The notes under the pieces were generated by a model. The model searched no databases and was not told the origin of the DNA. It worked only from the letters and a program-made list of their open reading frames with translations. Positions 29,448-39,100 of a DNA stretch of 40,192 nt are shown piece after piece; position 1 is the first letter of the stretch; each line of letters opens with the position of its first letter. The translations under genes and the position numbers were made by a program. The DNA comes from Parietichytrium sp. I65-24A. Its lineage: Eukaryota > Sar > Bigyra > Thraustochytrida > Thraustochytriidae. The stretch spans positions 1-40,192 of the forward strand of contig BLSF01000133.1 in assembly GCA_012862575.1 (NCBI GenBank), in the 5' to 3' direction.

Positions 29448-29476
29448 ATTTCCGTATTTCCGTATTTTCGTATTTC
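29448..29476. repeat. TTTCCGTA tandem array
   Basis: Three eight-base copies of TTTCCGTA (last one with TTTTCGTA), 239-267 bp upstream of the RTF1 ATG. Confidence 0.85.
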
Positions 29477-29714
29477 ACTATTGGTGGGTTGGTTTGTCCG
29501 TGGGAATTTGAGAAGCTAATCTAAGGGAGAATATTGGGAAGAGTCGATACACGTATACGGCATACGACGGCAAGAGAGACGTGTGTACAGGCTCAAGTGG
29601 CGCTTCCAGAGAGCAAGATTAGCAGAAAAGGTTGTTGTGTTTTGGTCCAAGTGGATACGTGGATACGTGGAATTGTGTTTGCGATAGAGCGCCGTGATAA
29701 TTCGCATCAGCAAG

Positions 29715-31427
29715 ATGTCCAAAAAGCAGGCGGAAGAGGAGTTCTCGGAGGAGGAGCTGTCCGACGATAGCGATTCCGAGTCGGGCGAGTCGGACTCTGA
29801 AAATTCGTCCAGCAGCGAGGAAGAGCTCGATACGGACGCGAAAAAGGCACCTGCCAGCAAGAAAAAAGGTTCCACGGCCAAAGATGGCAATGACGACGAA
29901 GATGTGATTGAGGGCGAGACGGAATTGGAGAGGGAAAACAGATTGTTCGAGCAGGATGAAGCGCGGCGAAAGGCAGCGGAGATGAAGACTTTGCAGCAGC
30001 AGAAGAAGAAAGGGCAGTCCTCCCGTGTCCTCAGTGAATCGTCCGAGTCGGAGGCGGACAGCTCGAGCGAGGAGGACGATGATGACGACGATGACGAAGA
30101 CGATGGTCCTGCCAGGAAGCGCGCAAAGGTGCCTGCGCGATCTGCCCGTGGACGAGCAAAGCGATCCTCCGCTCTCTCGGACTCTGAAGAGTCTGCCGAG
30201 AGCTCTGAGGAAGAGTCAGACGATGGGGGGAAACACAAAGCTACCAAAGCACCAGATTCGGACAAACGCAAAGAACAAAATAAAATGGAGGTAGACCTCG
30301 GAGACGCCCTTGCGATGCAGTTAACGCGAACCATATTGGTGAGCTGGGCAGACGAGGTATATTTCCCCGAATGCGTGGGTGGATTCGTCCGAGTTGCGGT
30401 TGGTTCGGGCTCCGAGAATGATGGCGACACGGTGTACCGCCTTTGCGAGATCGATGCTGTCGAGAAGGTCGACGCGTACAAGGTGGACGGCGTGACAGTT
30501 GAGTACGCCCTCGAGCTGCGCCACGGCAAGTTTTCCAAGCTTTGGAACTTGGAATCGATATCAAACGGCACAATCACGCAATCCGAATTTGAGCTCTGGA
30601 TCGAAAACATGAAATTGGCGAAGAAAAGGCTGCCAAACAAAGGCACAGTGAGCAAATTTGCAAAGCGTATCAAGGAGAAGATCATTGACTATCAGCCAAC
30701 TGATGCCGAGATCCAAGAGAAGATTGAACGAAAGAAACGCAAGCGCAAAAGCGCGGTGAATCTGGCTCTTGAAAAGTCGCAACTGGAGCGCGAACTCGAC
30801 GCGGCTAAGGAGACTGGGGCGTCAAGAGAGCAAGTAGAAGAAATCGAGCTCAAGCTTTTGCAAATCAAAGAAGAGCAGGACCGCCGTGCGAAGAAGGTAC
30901 AGGAGAAATATGTCAACAACCTGAATGTAAACCGGCGCAACGCAGAGATAAACCGCAAGGCTAAAGGCAATACGATGGGCCAAGAGCGCATCAACAGAAA
31001 GGGTGAAAAGGTGTGGAACCCTTTTGCGCGTATGCCGACTCGACCGACTAACCTGTGGTCCACTCTGACTCCGGGAGAAGTTCAAGACGCGCAAGCAGAG
31101 GCTTCAAACGGGCATGGCGGAGAAGGCGCGCAAAAATCAAGCAAGGTCAGCGCGGAGAACGAGGAAGATACTGCTGCCAACAAACCTCGATCCTCTAACG
31201 CTCTGGGACTCAGCCCTTTCAAGAAGAGTGCTCCGCGAGTGACGGAAGTCAAGACTATTCATGGTCAAATAAATATCGAGCTTGATGAGCTGGACGACGA
31301 TGCTCCAGCTACGCAAAACAACTCAAAGAAGAAAGTTCGAATCGGGGCAAAGGCCACTTCGGGTGGCCCTAAGAAAAAGAAGATGTCTTTGGAGGAGTAC
31401 ATTCGCCGCATGGGTGGTGGTGAATGA
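29715..31427 (+). CDS. RTF1: RTF1, PAF1-complex subunit (Plus3 domain)
   Basis: A 570-aa nuclear transcription-elongation factor. The N-terminus is acidic/serine-rich (1-40), a pattern of many CK2-type sites. Residues about 68-100 (GETELERENRLFEQDEARRK) resemble the histone-modification segment of RTF1, which stimulates H2B ubiquitylation. After a second acidic region comes the Plus3 domain (about 197-325; WADEVYFPECVGGFVRVAVG, YRLCEIDAVEKVDAYKV, LELRHGKFSKLWNLESISN), which binds phosphorylated SPT5. A charged coiled region with VNNLNVNRRNAEINRK follows, matching the conserved post-Plus3 helix. The C-terminus ends SLEEYIRRMGGGE. The ATG at 29715 begins MSKKQAEEEFSEEE; the in-frame GTG upstream is not a eukaryotic start. 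Unspliced. The 389-aa antisense frame is a shadow caused by Glu/Asp codons. Confidence 0.94.
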   Translation: MSKKQAEEEFSEEELSDDSDSESGESDSENSSSSEEELDTDAKKAPASKKKGSTAKDGNDDEDVIEGETELERENRLFEQDEARRKAAEMKTLQQQKKKGQSSRVLSESSESEADSSSEEDDDDDDDEDDGPARKRAKVPARSARGRAKRSSALSDSEESAESSEEESDDGGKHKATKAPDSDKRKEQNKMEVDLGDALAMQLTRTILVSWADEVYFPECVGGFVRVAVGSGSENDGDTVYRLCEIDAVEKVDAYKVDGVTVEYALELRHGKFSKLWNLESISNGTITQSEFELWIENMKLAKKRLPNKGTVSKFAKRIKEKIIDYQPTDAEIQEKIERKKRKRKSAVNLALEKSQLERELDAAKETGASREQVEEIELKLLQIKEEQDRRAKKVQEKYVNNLNVNRRNAEINRKAKGNTMGQERINRKGEKVWNPFARMPTRPTNLWSTLTPGEVQDAQAEASNGHGGEGAQKSSKVSAENEEDTAANKPRSSNALGLSPFKKSAPRVTEVKTIHGQINIELDELDDDAPATQNNSKKKVRIGAKATSGGPKKKKMSLEEYIRRMGGGE

Positions 31428-31866
31428 TCAGAGCAGCCATTGCTCTCGCTGTTCTGAACACCACTGAATCAATCTCCATATGAAGGGCTTTTACTGCGTC
31501 AATATTTTTCTTATTCTGATCTGAAATGACAGTTCCTGAGACTCTTTATTTTCCCGAACTCGAAGTGAAGAAAATATAAACAGGTTCCTTTTTTCTTTTC
31601 AATACTCTTTTGCAAACAAGCAACGCTCGCGATGTAATTTCTGGCTCTTTCATCGAACAGGAATTGAAGAAGATGCCTGTCCATAACATTTCTTTTTCAA
31701 TCCCGAATCAGTTTTATTATCATTATCCTTTTTTTTTTCCATTGTTGATTTATTGTTGTAACATCACAATGCCAATGGCATCAAAACAAGCACCTCATGA
31801 GACGGTCCAAATAACGCTCTACTAAATACATTCGCCGTGCATCAGGTTTTACAAAGAGAAAGGCGG
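31428..31866. other. Convergent 3' spacer
   Basis: Between the converging RTF1 and SLC25A38-like genes. It is AT-rich with T runs and an AAAATATAAAC stretch near 31570, probably holding 3' untranslated ends. No gene seen. Confidence 0.5.
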
Positions 31867-32802
31867 CTAAGGCACACGGTGTTCGACGTCTTTGATGAGT
31901 TCGAAGATGGTCCAGCTTATACCCATGCTGAGCGGTCGCCTGACAACGCGGGCCATTACACCTTGAAAGAAACCAGCCGCCCCGCGTGCCTGCCAAAGTG
32001 ACCGTACGCCTTCTACGAGGCGAAGATTATTGAGCTGAACATGGGTTTTCAGCGCGTCAGCGGGATGCGTCACCACCGTGGCTAAGGCACCTGCCATGAG
32101 TGCGCTCGCCAAGTTAAGGATGGGCTTTACTACGTGATCGCCTGCTGTGCGATGCGCGGCAGGTTGGAAAACCCCCTGATATAGCATGAGGTACAAACCG
32201 GACGATGGAACATCGCGCATAAGTGTGGCTGTCGCTCCACGGAAGAGTCCACCACCACGCCACAGCTCGCGCAATGCGCTTGCCACACTCTGTCTCGCTC
32301 GCCCTGTTTGTTGACCGTGTGATTCATTGCTGCTGCTCATTTTGCCCCATTCGAAATGCGTCTTGACGACGGTAAGGGGCGTCAGCAGCAAGCCTGCAGC
32401 CCCTCTGGCTCCAGCACCTTCCATGAATGCTCGTAGTTTGCGGTCCTCTGGGCGTTGCCGTTTCCCAGGATGCACACCTTTTTCTATTTGGAGCTGCTCC
32501 TCGCGATGCTTTTGCTGAAACACTTCCACTAGCACGAAGTACACACCAGGCCCCATCGTGCCCCGCATTAGGCTCGGAGACAAACCCCTCCAGAAACCTT
32601 TAATTCCATCGTGCGCATAGATTTCTTTCACTGCCACTGAGAAGCGAACCGAGGGTCGCTCCAGCCCCGCGCTGGCTGGTGTGGGAGCATGTGACAGGAG
32701 CACGCCTTGCTGCCGTGTCTTTAGCACATCCAGGGGCTGCAAAAACAGCGCCGAGCAAGCACCAGCGAACGAGCCTTTCACAAAAGTCTCTGCGCGGCTC
32801 AT
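31867..32802 (-). CDS. Mitochondrial carrier, SLC25A38/Hem25-like
   Basis: A 311-aa inner-membrane carrier of three repeats. Each repeat carries a PX[DE]XX[KR]-type motif: QPLDVLKTR (22-30), TPLTVVKTHFE (repeat 2) and HPADALKTHVQL (repeat 3). Residues specific to SLC25A38 are clear: SFAGACSALFLQPLDVLKTR, LFRGATATLMRDVPSSGLYL, and GFFQGVMARVVRR near the end. SLC25A38 (yeast Hem25) imports glycine for 5-aminolevulinate synthesis, the first step of heme, so the host should use ALA synthase. The central loop (about 100-125) is longer and more basic (GKRQRPEDRK) than in animals. No presequence is present, normal for the family. The ATG at 32802 gives the usual length. Unspliced; convergent with RTF1 and about 5 kb from HMBS. 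Confidence 0.93.
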   Translation of the reverse strand: MSRAETFVKGSFAGACSALFLQPLDVLKTRQQGVLLSHAPTPASAGLERPSVRFSVAVKEIYAHDGIKGFWRGLSPSLMRGTMGPGVYFVLVEVFQQKHREEQLQIEKGVHPGKRQRPEDRKLRAFMEGAGARGAAGLLLTPLTVVKTHFEWGKMSSSNESHGQQTGRARQSVASALRELWRGGGLFRGATATLMRDVPSSGLYLMLYQGVFQPAAHRTAGDHVVKPILNLASALMAGALATVVTHPADALKTHVQLNNLRLVEGVRSLWQARGAAGFFQGVMARVVRRPLSMGISWTIFELIKDVEHRVP

Positions 32803-33029
32803 TCGCCTGCGCCAGAATCGAGTCCCGCAAAAGTTTCACACGCCAACGCAAACGTGTTGCCCCCGCCAACGTCTGCTCTCCAGCGCCACTCCTCCAGTCG
32901 CTCACTGCGATCCAAACCCACCTCCCAGCGAGCTTCCCCACCAACGAACGAGCTCCCCGCTTAGTCCGCGCGACCTCGCTTGATGCTTTTCTTCCCGCTC
33001 CAAACAGCACAAACCTGACAACTGACACC

Positions 33030-33052
33030 AGACAACAGACAACAGACAACAG
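33030..33052. repeat. Seven-base ACAACAG array
   Basis: Three tandem copies of ACAACAG, 228-250 bp upstream of the carrier ATG. Confidence 0.85.
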
Positions 33053-33141
33053 ACCACGCGGCGCACAGCCTGAGGACACCACGCCACACGATACGAAACG
33101 TTTACCATGCAAAAGTACTCTGGCATGTATGTGGTCGTGGC

Positions 33142-33196
33142 CACGATAGTCACGATAGTTACAATAGACACGATAGTCACGATAGTCACGATAGTC
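33142..33196. repeat. Nine-base CACGATAGT array
   Basis: Six copies of CACGATAGT, one as TACAATAGA, 340-394 bp upstream of the carrier ATG. Confidence 0.92.
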
Positions 33197-33766
33197 GGAG
33201 AGTGACCATGGCTGCTACGAAGGAACACTGCAGTGCGCTCTTTAAATAACTTTAGCTGTGTGTCGTGATGCACAAGTTAGACCTTTATCAGGATTCAGAA
33301 TTGCAGTCCAGAAAACCGCAATGCAAAGCAAAGGATTCAAAGCAATCAAAGCACTGCGATTACTGCGATGCTCGGACTGGGGCGGCCGGTGTGACCAAAG
33401 AGTGGCGCATCGGGAGCTGTCCATGGGATGGCCGACTCGGAGTAGCCGAAAAGAAGTGTTGACTCGAGCTTGTCGGGGTGTCCGTCATGCTTGGAGCGGG
33501 ACCAAGAAGTTTGGTTTGTTGTAGAGCAGAAGTGCGGTCCAGTGATTCATCTGAAACAATCGAAAAGCCCAGCGGATGCGTGTCGCTGCTTGAGTTTTCG
33601 AGGATGGGCCGTTATCGCGAATGAAGACAACTCACTTGTTTATGATTCCTTTTTCTTTTATCGGTTCTACATGGTCTACGAATCTGATGTTATGTAAAAA
33701 ATACTCGATCTGTGCCAAACAGGGTCGAGCGGGACTGGGAAAAGGTGATAGCGTAGCTCGACACAC

Positions 33767-34738
33767 TCAACCCATGATATCCAGCGCCGAGCTGGAGTCC
33801 GTGCGAATGAGCGATTGATCGCAGTCACAAAACGGAGACATGCAGCACTCGGTTTTGCAGCGTTCCTTCGGACAGCTCCCGTCAGCTGATTTAGTCATGC
33901 ATTTTTTGCAGCGGTCTCCAGGCGCATTGCCAATGTTCCAACACTGGGCAGTAGAAGTCGATTCAGCATTTTGGCACCCAACTTTGCGACACCAGGTACA
34001 CTTGTATTTGTCGTTCGACATCGCCTTACAGCCGGCTTTGGTGTTGAGAGGCGGGTTGTTGCACGGCGATTGGTAGCACCCAGCGTGATTGCGGCCAAAC
34101 AAGGCTTTGTTTTCTTCTTTGGTGTACCACACGCAGCGCCCTCCCGTGTGCTGGATCGTGCATCTTCCATTGTTGATGCGGAAGCAAGGGTCTGGAATAC
34201 ACACCGCAGACTGGTCTGAAGACTCAAGGACCCTTTGGTGGATGTGATCTGAGAAGAGCAAGCGTTGGTCATCGTTGAGGCCCATGGCGCGCACTGTTCC
34301 GATCCACATGCAACCTTGCGTGCTGGAGCACTCATCTCTGGAGTAACCAAGGCAAGTTTCGCCGAGCTGATTGTACATTCCCTCTGTGAACGGATCGGTC
34401 GAGCAGGAGCTGAAAGATCCACTTTTGGCAGACTGCGCATCTCGAATCGCCTGACAATACTTGTTGACTTTTTTTCGCTTGAGAATGCGGTAAACGGGGT
34501 CAAATGACTGCTCATCATCGCCCAAATCATTTTCGTCATCGTCATCTTCGTCTCCGTCAATGTACTCGTATTCCACAGGGTCTTCGGTCACATTTGCAGG
34601 CTGAAGCACTGTCAACTCCCCTCCTTCGGGGCTTTCGTCTGCTTGTAAGTGGCGAAGGTTTGCTCCTTGCGCAATGGCGACGAGGGCGACCGCAGCCACC
34701 CCAAGTGAGACTCTCCAATTCTGGAAGTGGTTTCGCAT
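33767..34738 (-). CDS. Secreted cysteine-rich protein of unknown function
   Basis: A 323-aa protein with a clear signal peptide (VSLGVAAVALVAIAQG, cleavage near residue 25), an acidic stretch (about 56-77, DEDDDDENDLGDDE), a basic patch (RILKRKKVNK) and then a Cys-rich region (about 95-305) with some 30 cysteines. Repeated patterns such as CxxxDPCFRINNGRC, CYQSPCN, CTWCRKVGC and CKKCM suggest several small disulfide-bonded modules. The RILKRKK patch between acidic and Cys-rich parts could be a processing site. I know no family for it; a secreted or cell-surface protein is likely. The ATG at 34738 precedes the signal peptide. A related purine-rich leader (AGACAAGAGACACAGAG) lies directly upstream of the start. 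Confidence 0.78.
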   Translation of the reverse strand: MRNHFQNWRVSLGVAAVALVAIAQGANLRHLQADESPEGGELTVLQPANVTEDPVEYEYIDGDEDDDDENDLGDDEQSFDPVYRILKRKKVNKYCQAIRDAQSAKSGSFSSCSTDPFTEGMYNQLGETCLGYSRDECSSTQGCMWIGTVRAMGLNDDQRLLFSDHIHQRVLESSDQSAVCIPDPCFRINNGRCTIQHTGGRCVWYTKEENKALFGRNHAGCYQSPCNNPPLNTKAGCKAMSNDKYKCTWCRKVGCQNAESTSTAQCWNIGNAPGDRCKKCMTKSADGSCPKERCKTECCMSPFCDCDQSLIRTDSSSALDIMG

Positions 34739-35405
34739 TTCTCTGTGTCTCTTGTCTGCCGAGTCGGTATTGATGGCTTTTCACCAGCAGCTTCTCGATG
34801 CTTGCCGCTTTGTTCTATCCTGCTTCCTCCTTTGTCGGGTTTGGGGTTTGCTCGAACCGCCAAGCGATGCAGGCGGCTTTGAATGCCAAACCATTCATTT
34901 CTGAAAGGCTTGGCATGAAGAGATGTCACCTGAAATAGATTCGGCAAACAGACAGCAAGCCTTTTTCTGGACTTCGACTTTTTGGGTCTCTTTTCCGATC
35001 TAATACAACGTAGACACTGCGTATTGGCTACGAGATGACATTTACTATGTGTTTGCGTTCTGATGTTGAGACTCTTTCCTCCGCGCTCAGCTTCCAAGAG
35101 TCACGGCCGAGTATATTGAGTGATTTCCGTTTAACTGACTTCTACCAAAAAAGAGATCCGGTGAAATCTTAGCGTCATGATTAACAATCGTCGGTAAGAC
35201 TCGAGTGTCTTTGTGGATTTTTTTTGTCATCGCAGAGAAAACATTTCCTCTCCAAGTCACACGGCTTTTTCTTATGAGCGCCAGATTTGGGTCTTGGTGC
35301 AATCAGAAAAAAACAGGAGATAAAGTTGAGATAATTAAATCGAATATTTTAAAGACAACCGATGGGGAGTTTTCTGATTCGGCCATCAAAGGCAAAGCAA
35401 CACCT
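34739..35405. other. Spacer between Cys-rich and PDI-like genes
   Basis: It holds the leader of the Cys-rich gene at its low end and the 3' flank of the PDI-like gene. No convincing frame is seen. Confidence 0.5.
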
Positions 35406-36178
35406 TTACTGGAGCTGGGAGAGAACATTGATACGCTGTACAAGCCATTGCTTTAGCTCTGGCTTCATCGAGCTGGCGCTCATACCCTTGAGGCGAGTAA
35501 GCTCCTTTGATACATTATCGGCTTCCTTGCCCTCCCACTTTGCGTGATAATCCTTCTCTTTGTCAGAACAAGTGCTCAAGTCGCTGATTTTGCATGCGAT
35601 TGAGAGCTCATCCTCAACGAACTTTTTGAGTTGATCGAGGCTGCGCCCGCTTTGGTAATCCTTTGGATCAGCGGAGCCGTCCTTCCAGTACTTGAGAGTC
35701 GGGTATCCAGAGACACCATACTTGCTGCAAAGAGACTGGTGAGTGGTGCAGTCGACATCCGCGATGATGACGGAAGAAGAACCCTCCATTTCATCAGCAA
35801 GTTTGTCCCCTGAAAGTAGAGAAAACAAAGAGAAACGGAAAGAGAAGCAGGCGCGTTGTCAGAACCTCCAGCAAAGCTGTGTTGGAATACAAGTTGTAAT
35901 CACACTTACAATCTGGCTTGAGTCGCTTGCAATGGCCACTACGCAGTTCCACGGATTCCGCGAATCACAGACACGTCAGTGATGCGCCCAAGTGAAGCGC
36001 TTTGCTTGTTTCAGCTCCTGACTTACCACCATGGCGCAAAGAACTTGACAAAGGCGTTCTTCCCGCTCTTGAGCACCTGCTCGTCAAAAGATGCCGGGTC
36101 CAGCTCCATCGTAGCCGAGGACGACGTTGGCAACAAGGCCACGAGCGCACAAAGCGCTGCTGCTGTGAATCCCTTCAT
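35406..36178 (-). CDS. PDI-like single-thioredoxin-domain ER protein, three exons
   Basis: A 194-aa oxidoreductase for disulfide formation in the secretory pathway. Exons are 36178-36027, 35940-35912 and 35809-35406; introns of 86 and 102 bp have GTAAGT donors, CTGAC words and TAG/CAG acceptors. The middle exon is only 29 nt and encodes the active-site segment [10 protein letters not shown]. Joined, the protein reads a signal peptide (1-22), then [13 protein letters not shown] with catalytic Cys51 and Cys54, cis-Pro region VSGYPTLKYWKDG, and a helical C-terminal domain (about 140-194, CSDKEKDYHAKWEGK ... SSMKPELKQWLVQRI) like the ERp29/PDI-D C-terminal domain. No KDEL-type tail is seen: the end is NVLSQLQ, so retention would need a partner. 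The start ATG 36178 precedes the signal peptide. Confidence 0.92.
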
Positions 36179-39100
36179 CTCGTCTCTCTGCTCCAAATTC
36201 AGGCTACGCTCTACCCTTCTACGATCTCTTGCCGCTTCAAACTGCCCCAACGCACTTCACTTTCCCAGTCAATCGACAACGGTTTCGCAATGTTTCGCAT
36301 CCATCTTGGATTATTGTACCGTGGTACATTGTAAATTTGCCAGGTCATCACCGGCTTCCCCGGGCTTCGTTTCGTTCCTCGTATTTCCCACTTTGCAGCT
36401 ACGACTTCGACTACGCATTATATCGGGAAATATACTGCCCGTAACCCTGACAACCCTGACCGAGATTCTCGTAACCTGGGTCGTCGCAGAGAAAAGATCC
36501 GTATCGATTTTCTGACTGTCACACTATGTCACACTGCTCTGAATTGCGCGCAAAAAGAACGCGACTCACGCACTGGCATGGTTTGTTTGAGGCTCGCGCA
36601 GGTTCGCGCAGTGAGGAAGGACCAAATGACCAATTGACTTTGGAGTGCCTTCGTGCCTTCGGTCTTTGTAGCTACTAGCTAGTAGAGAGAAGTTGTTATC
36701 GGTGGTGTCCGCCCACGCCTCATCGCGATCAATGCGCGACAAATTTGAAAAGGTGAGGAAGCAACGTCTTCTTTCGCCAGGAAAGTGGAAGCGTTTTTCT
36801 CTTGTTTCTTTCATTTGTGCCCTCCGTTCCCCGGCTCCTCGCACCGCAGTCTCCCGTCGCTCATTCCCTCCTTCCCTCTTTCCCTCGTTCGCTCATCGGC
36901 GCTCATCACTTTCACCGCCTAATGGCTTCCAAACTGAAAGGCACCGACAGCGCCACTATGCGCCACTCCTTCCAGCATCTTGCGCAGGAGCCTCAGGAGC
37001 CTCTACCAAAGGGGCGAACAACTCACAACGCTGGCCATCTTTCAACTAGCTAACTAGCTCACATTTTCAGATCCCAGAATTCAGAGAATTCAGAGCAGAA
37101 TTCAGACCCCCACAACAGATATCATGAGCCAATCTAGTAGAATTTAGAACGAGAGATAGGCAACCAAGACATCCGCTCTTTTCTCGAAGCCAGCTCAGAG
37201 ACAGACAAGACAGCTCATCACCCTCACCCCTCCTCTCACCCTCCATCTATCTCCCTTCCCGTGACAGTATTGACAGTGTTGACAGTGTTGACAGTTGGGT
37301 TGCGCCTATCCACCAGTTCAACAAGTTGGGCGCCCCTCTGCAAGCCACCTCCTTTTCCTCTCCCTCCACCCTTGCATACCTTGCATACCTTATTAAAGGG
37401 AGCTCAAGTACACACCAAAGGAGAGGCGCTCTAATGAATGATTAGAGTGAAGCATAGGGTTGCACGCGTGGTGTCAACTGGCCTCCAATTGTCCATCAGC
37501 GTACACAGAGCGGGACCTTTCTTCGAAGGGGATTTGTTACCCCTTGTTTAAATTTGAGAATGTCAATGAATCAATTGGAAGAAGAAACTTGGAAGAATCG
37601 ACTTGCTGCGGAGTGCGTGCAAACGTGACGGGAGCTGCGGAGCCTGAATTTTGACGATCCTCGAATTGAAGGATGATGCAATTGTATCTTTCTTTTCCCA
37701 CGACCCACCTTCACTTAAGTTCCGCTAAGTACTTTGTGATTGGGGCGATGAACTGGCAAAACGACATTTGTGTCGGACTCCTGGACGTCTGCGAATGTCT
37801 TCGTACGAATTCGCTTAGCGCCGCGGTCCATCTTCTCAAAAAGATATACATCCGAGTTCTGCAAACACAAAATCAGCATGTGCCCCCTGAGTTTGCAAAC
37901 TACTTTCACAGGTACCATGGTACGCACATGTCTCAGAGAAGGCAGACTCCCGCGGTAGGGTGTCGCTTTTAAGAATGAGCTTACTTTGGGAGACGCAAGG
38001 AAGGCTCGTCGGGGCAGCGAGAAACTATGAGAAACTCCTCGAACCCTACTCTCTAGCTAGTAGCTAGATTAGTGCCAAACAGCGAGGAAGGTATCCAGTC
38101 AGTGTGCAGTGGACACTCTGGACAGCTCTGGACTACTCTGGACACGACCCGTTTCTTCGTCGCAAGAGTCGCAACGCAGCAAGCTATTGAGCGAATAGCG
38201 CAAGTGCAAGTAAGAAAGACCAAAAGAACAAAAAGCGAGCCGTGAACGTGCCGAACTTGGACCGACTGTTTTTCGTACTCTCCCTCTCACACTCTTCTGC
38301 CACTGTCTCTTTTCGAGTCTTTCACGTTCTTCACCTTTCCTGACAGATTTCTGATGATCATTCTGGAAAGTTCTGTGCGCAAAAGAGTTTTTTCTAGCTG
38401 CGAATCAAAGCCAAGCGCTGATGACAAGACAAACAAAACCAAGAAAACAAATCATCTGAATTCTGAAGTTGAGAGTTGGGCTGTGACGAGCGATCAGCTC
38501 CTACTCACTGCCAGATGTGAGCTCTTCAGCTGAGCTTCGCAGATTGGCAGAGAATTGTGAACCACCACCTCTTCTTGAGATTGGAAACTTGTCAACGTGT
38601 ATTCACCGTCGAAGACATCCAGAGACCATGAAAGTAAGGATTGGAAGACCCGCCGGCCGGCTCAGAAAAGGAGTCGGCAATCCTGCTGCGTACACGCTGT
38701 GCTCGCAACTGCGAACGCGACTAGCTGTATCTAGCTGTTGAGGAGTCAGTGAGCCTGAGGATTGCAAGGTCTCTGAGACAAACAAACAAATCTGAGACAG
38801 TCAGACAGTCAGGATTCAGCAAATTAACAGTAAACCTTGCTTGAGATCAACGCCCCTCGTGGTTCCCGTTCTTCTCTTTTTCCAGCGACGAGTCACTCAC
38901 TCACTCACTCACTGTCAGCTGCCCGATGGAGAGAGACTTTGGGACCGCATAACGAGCCGTGAGAGATCGTGAGAGCCTGACTTGGAGGTGGTAGGTGGAG
39001 CGCTGGAAAGTGTGAGCAAGAGTGAGCAAAATTGTTTGTGAATTTTGATTCCGAGCGCGAGGTCTCCGAAGCCAGACTACGCTGCTCTTAAAGCCTCGTT

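Larger units (their letters stand above)
32803..33766. other. Upstream spacer of the carrier gene
   Basis: No supported gene. It contains two tandem arrays listed separately. The 170-aa minus frame that overlaps the carrier start, and the plus frames at 32679-33149, have no family features. Confidence 0.5.

Noticed and set aside
29516-30685. 389-aa minus-strand open frame
   Set aside because: Antisense to RTF1; the openness follows from Glu/Asp/Ser codons, whose reverse complements contain no stops. The serine runs are artefacts.
33142-33196. CRISPR-like array
   Set aside because: Nine-base direct tandem units without spacers in a eukaryotic context; it is a simple tandem repeat.
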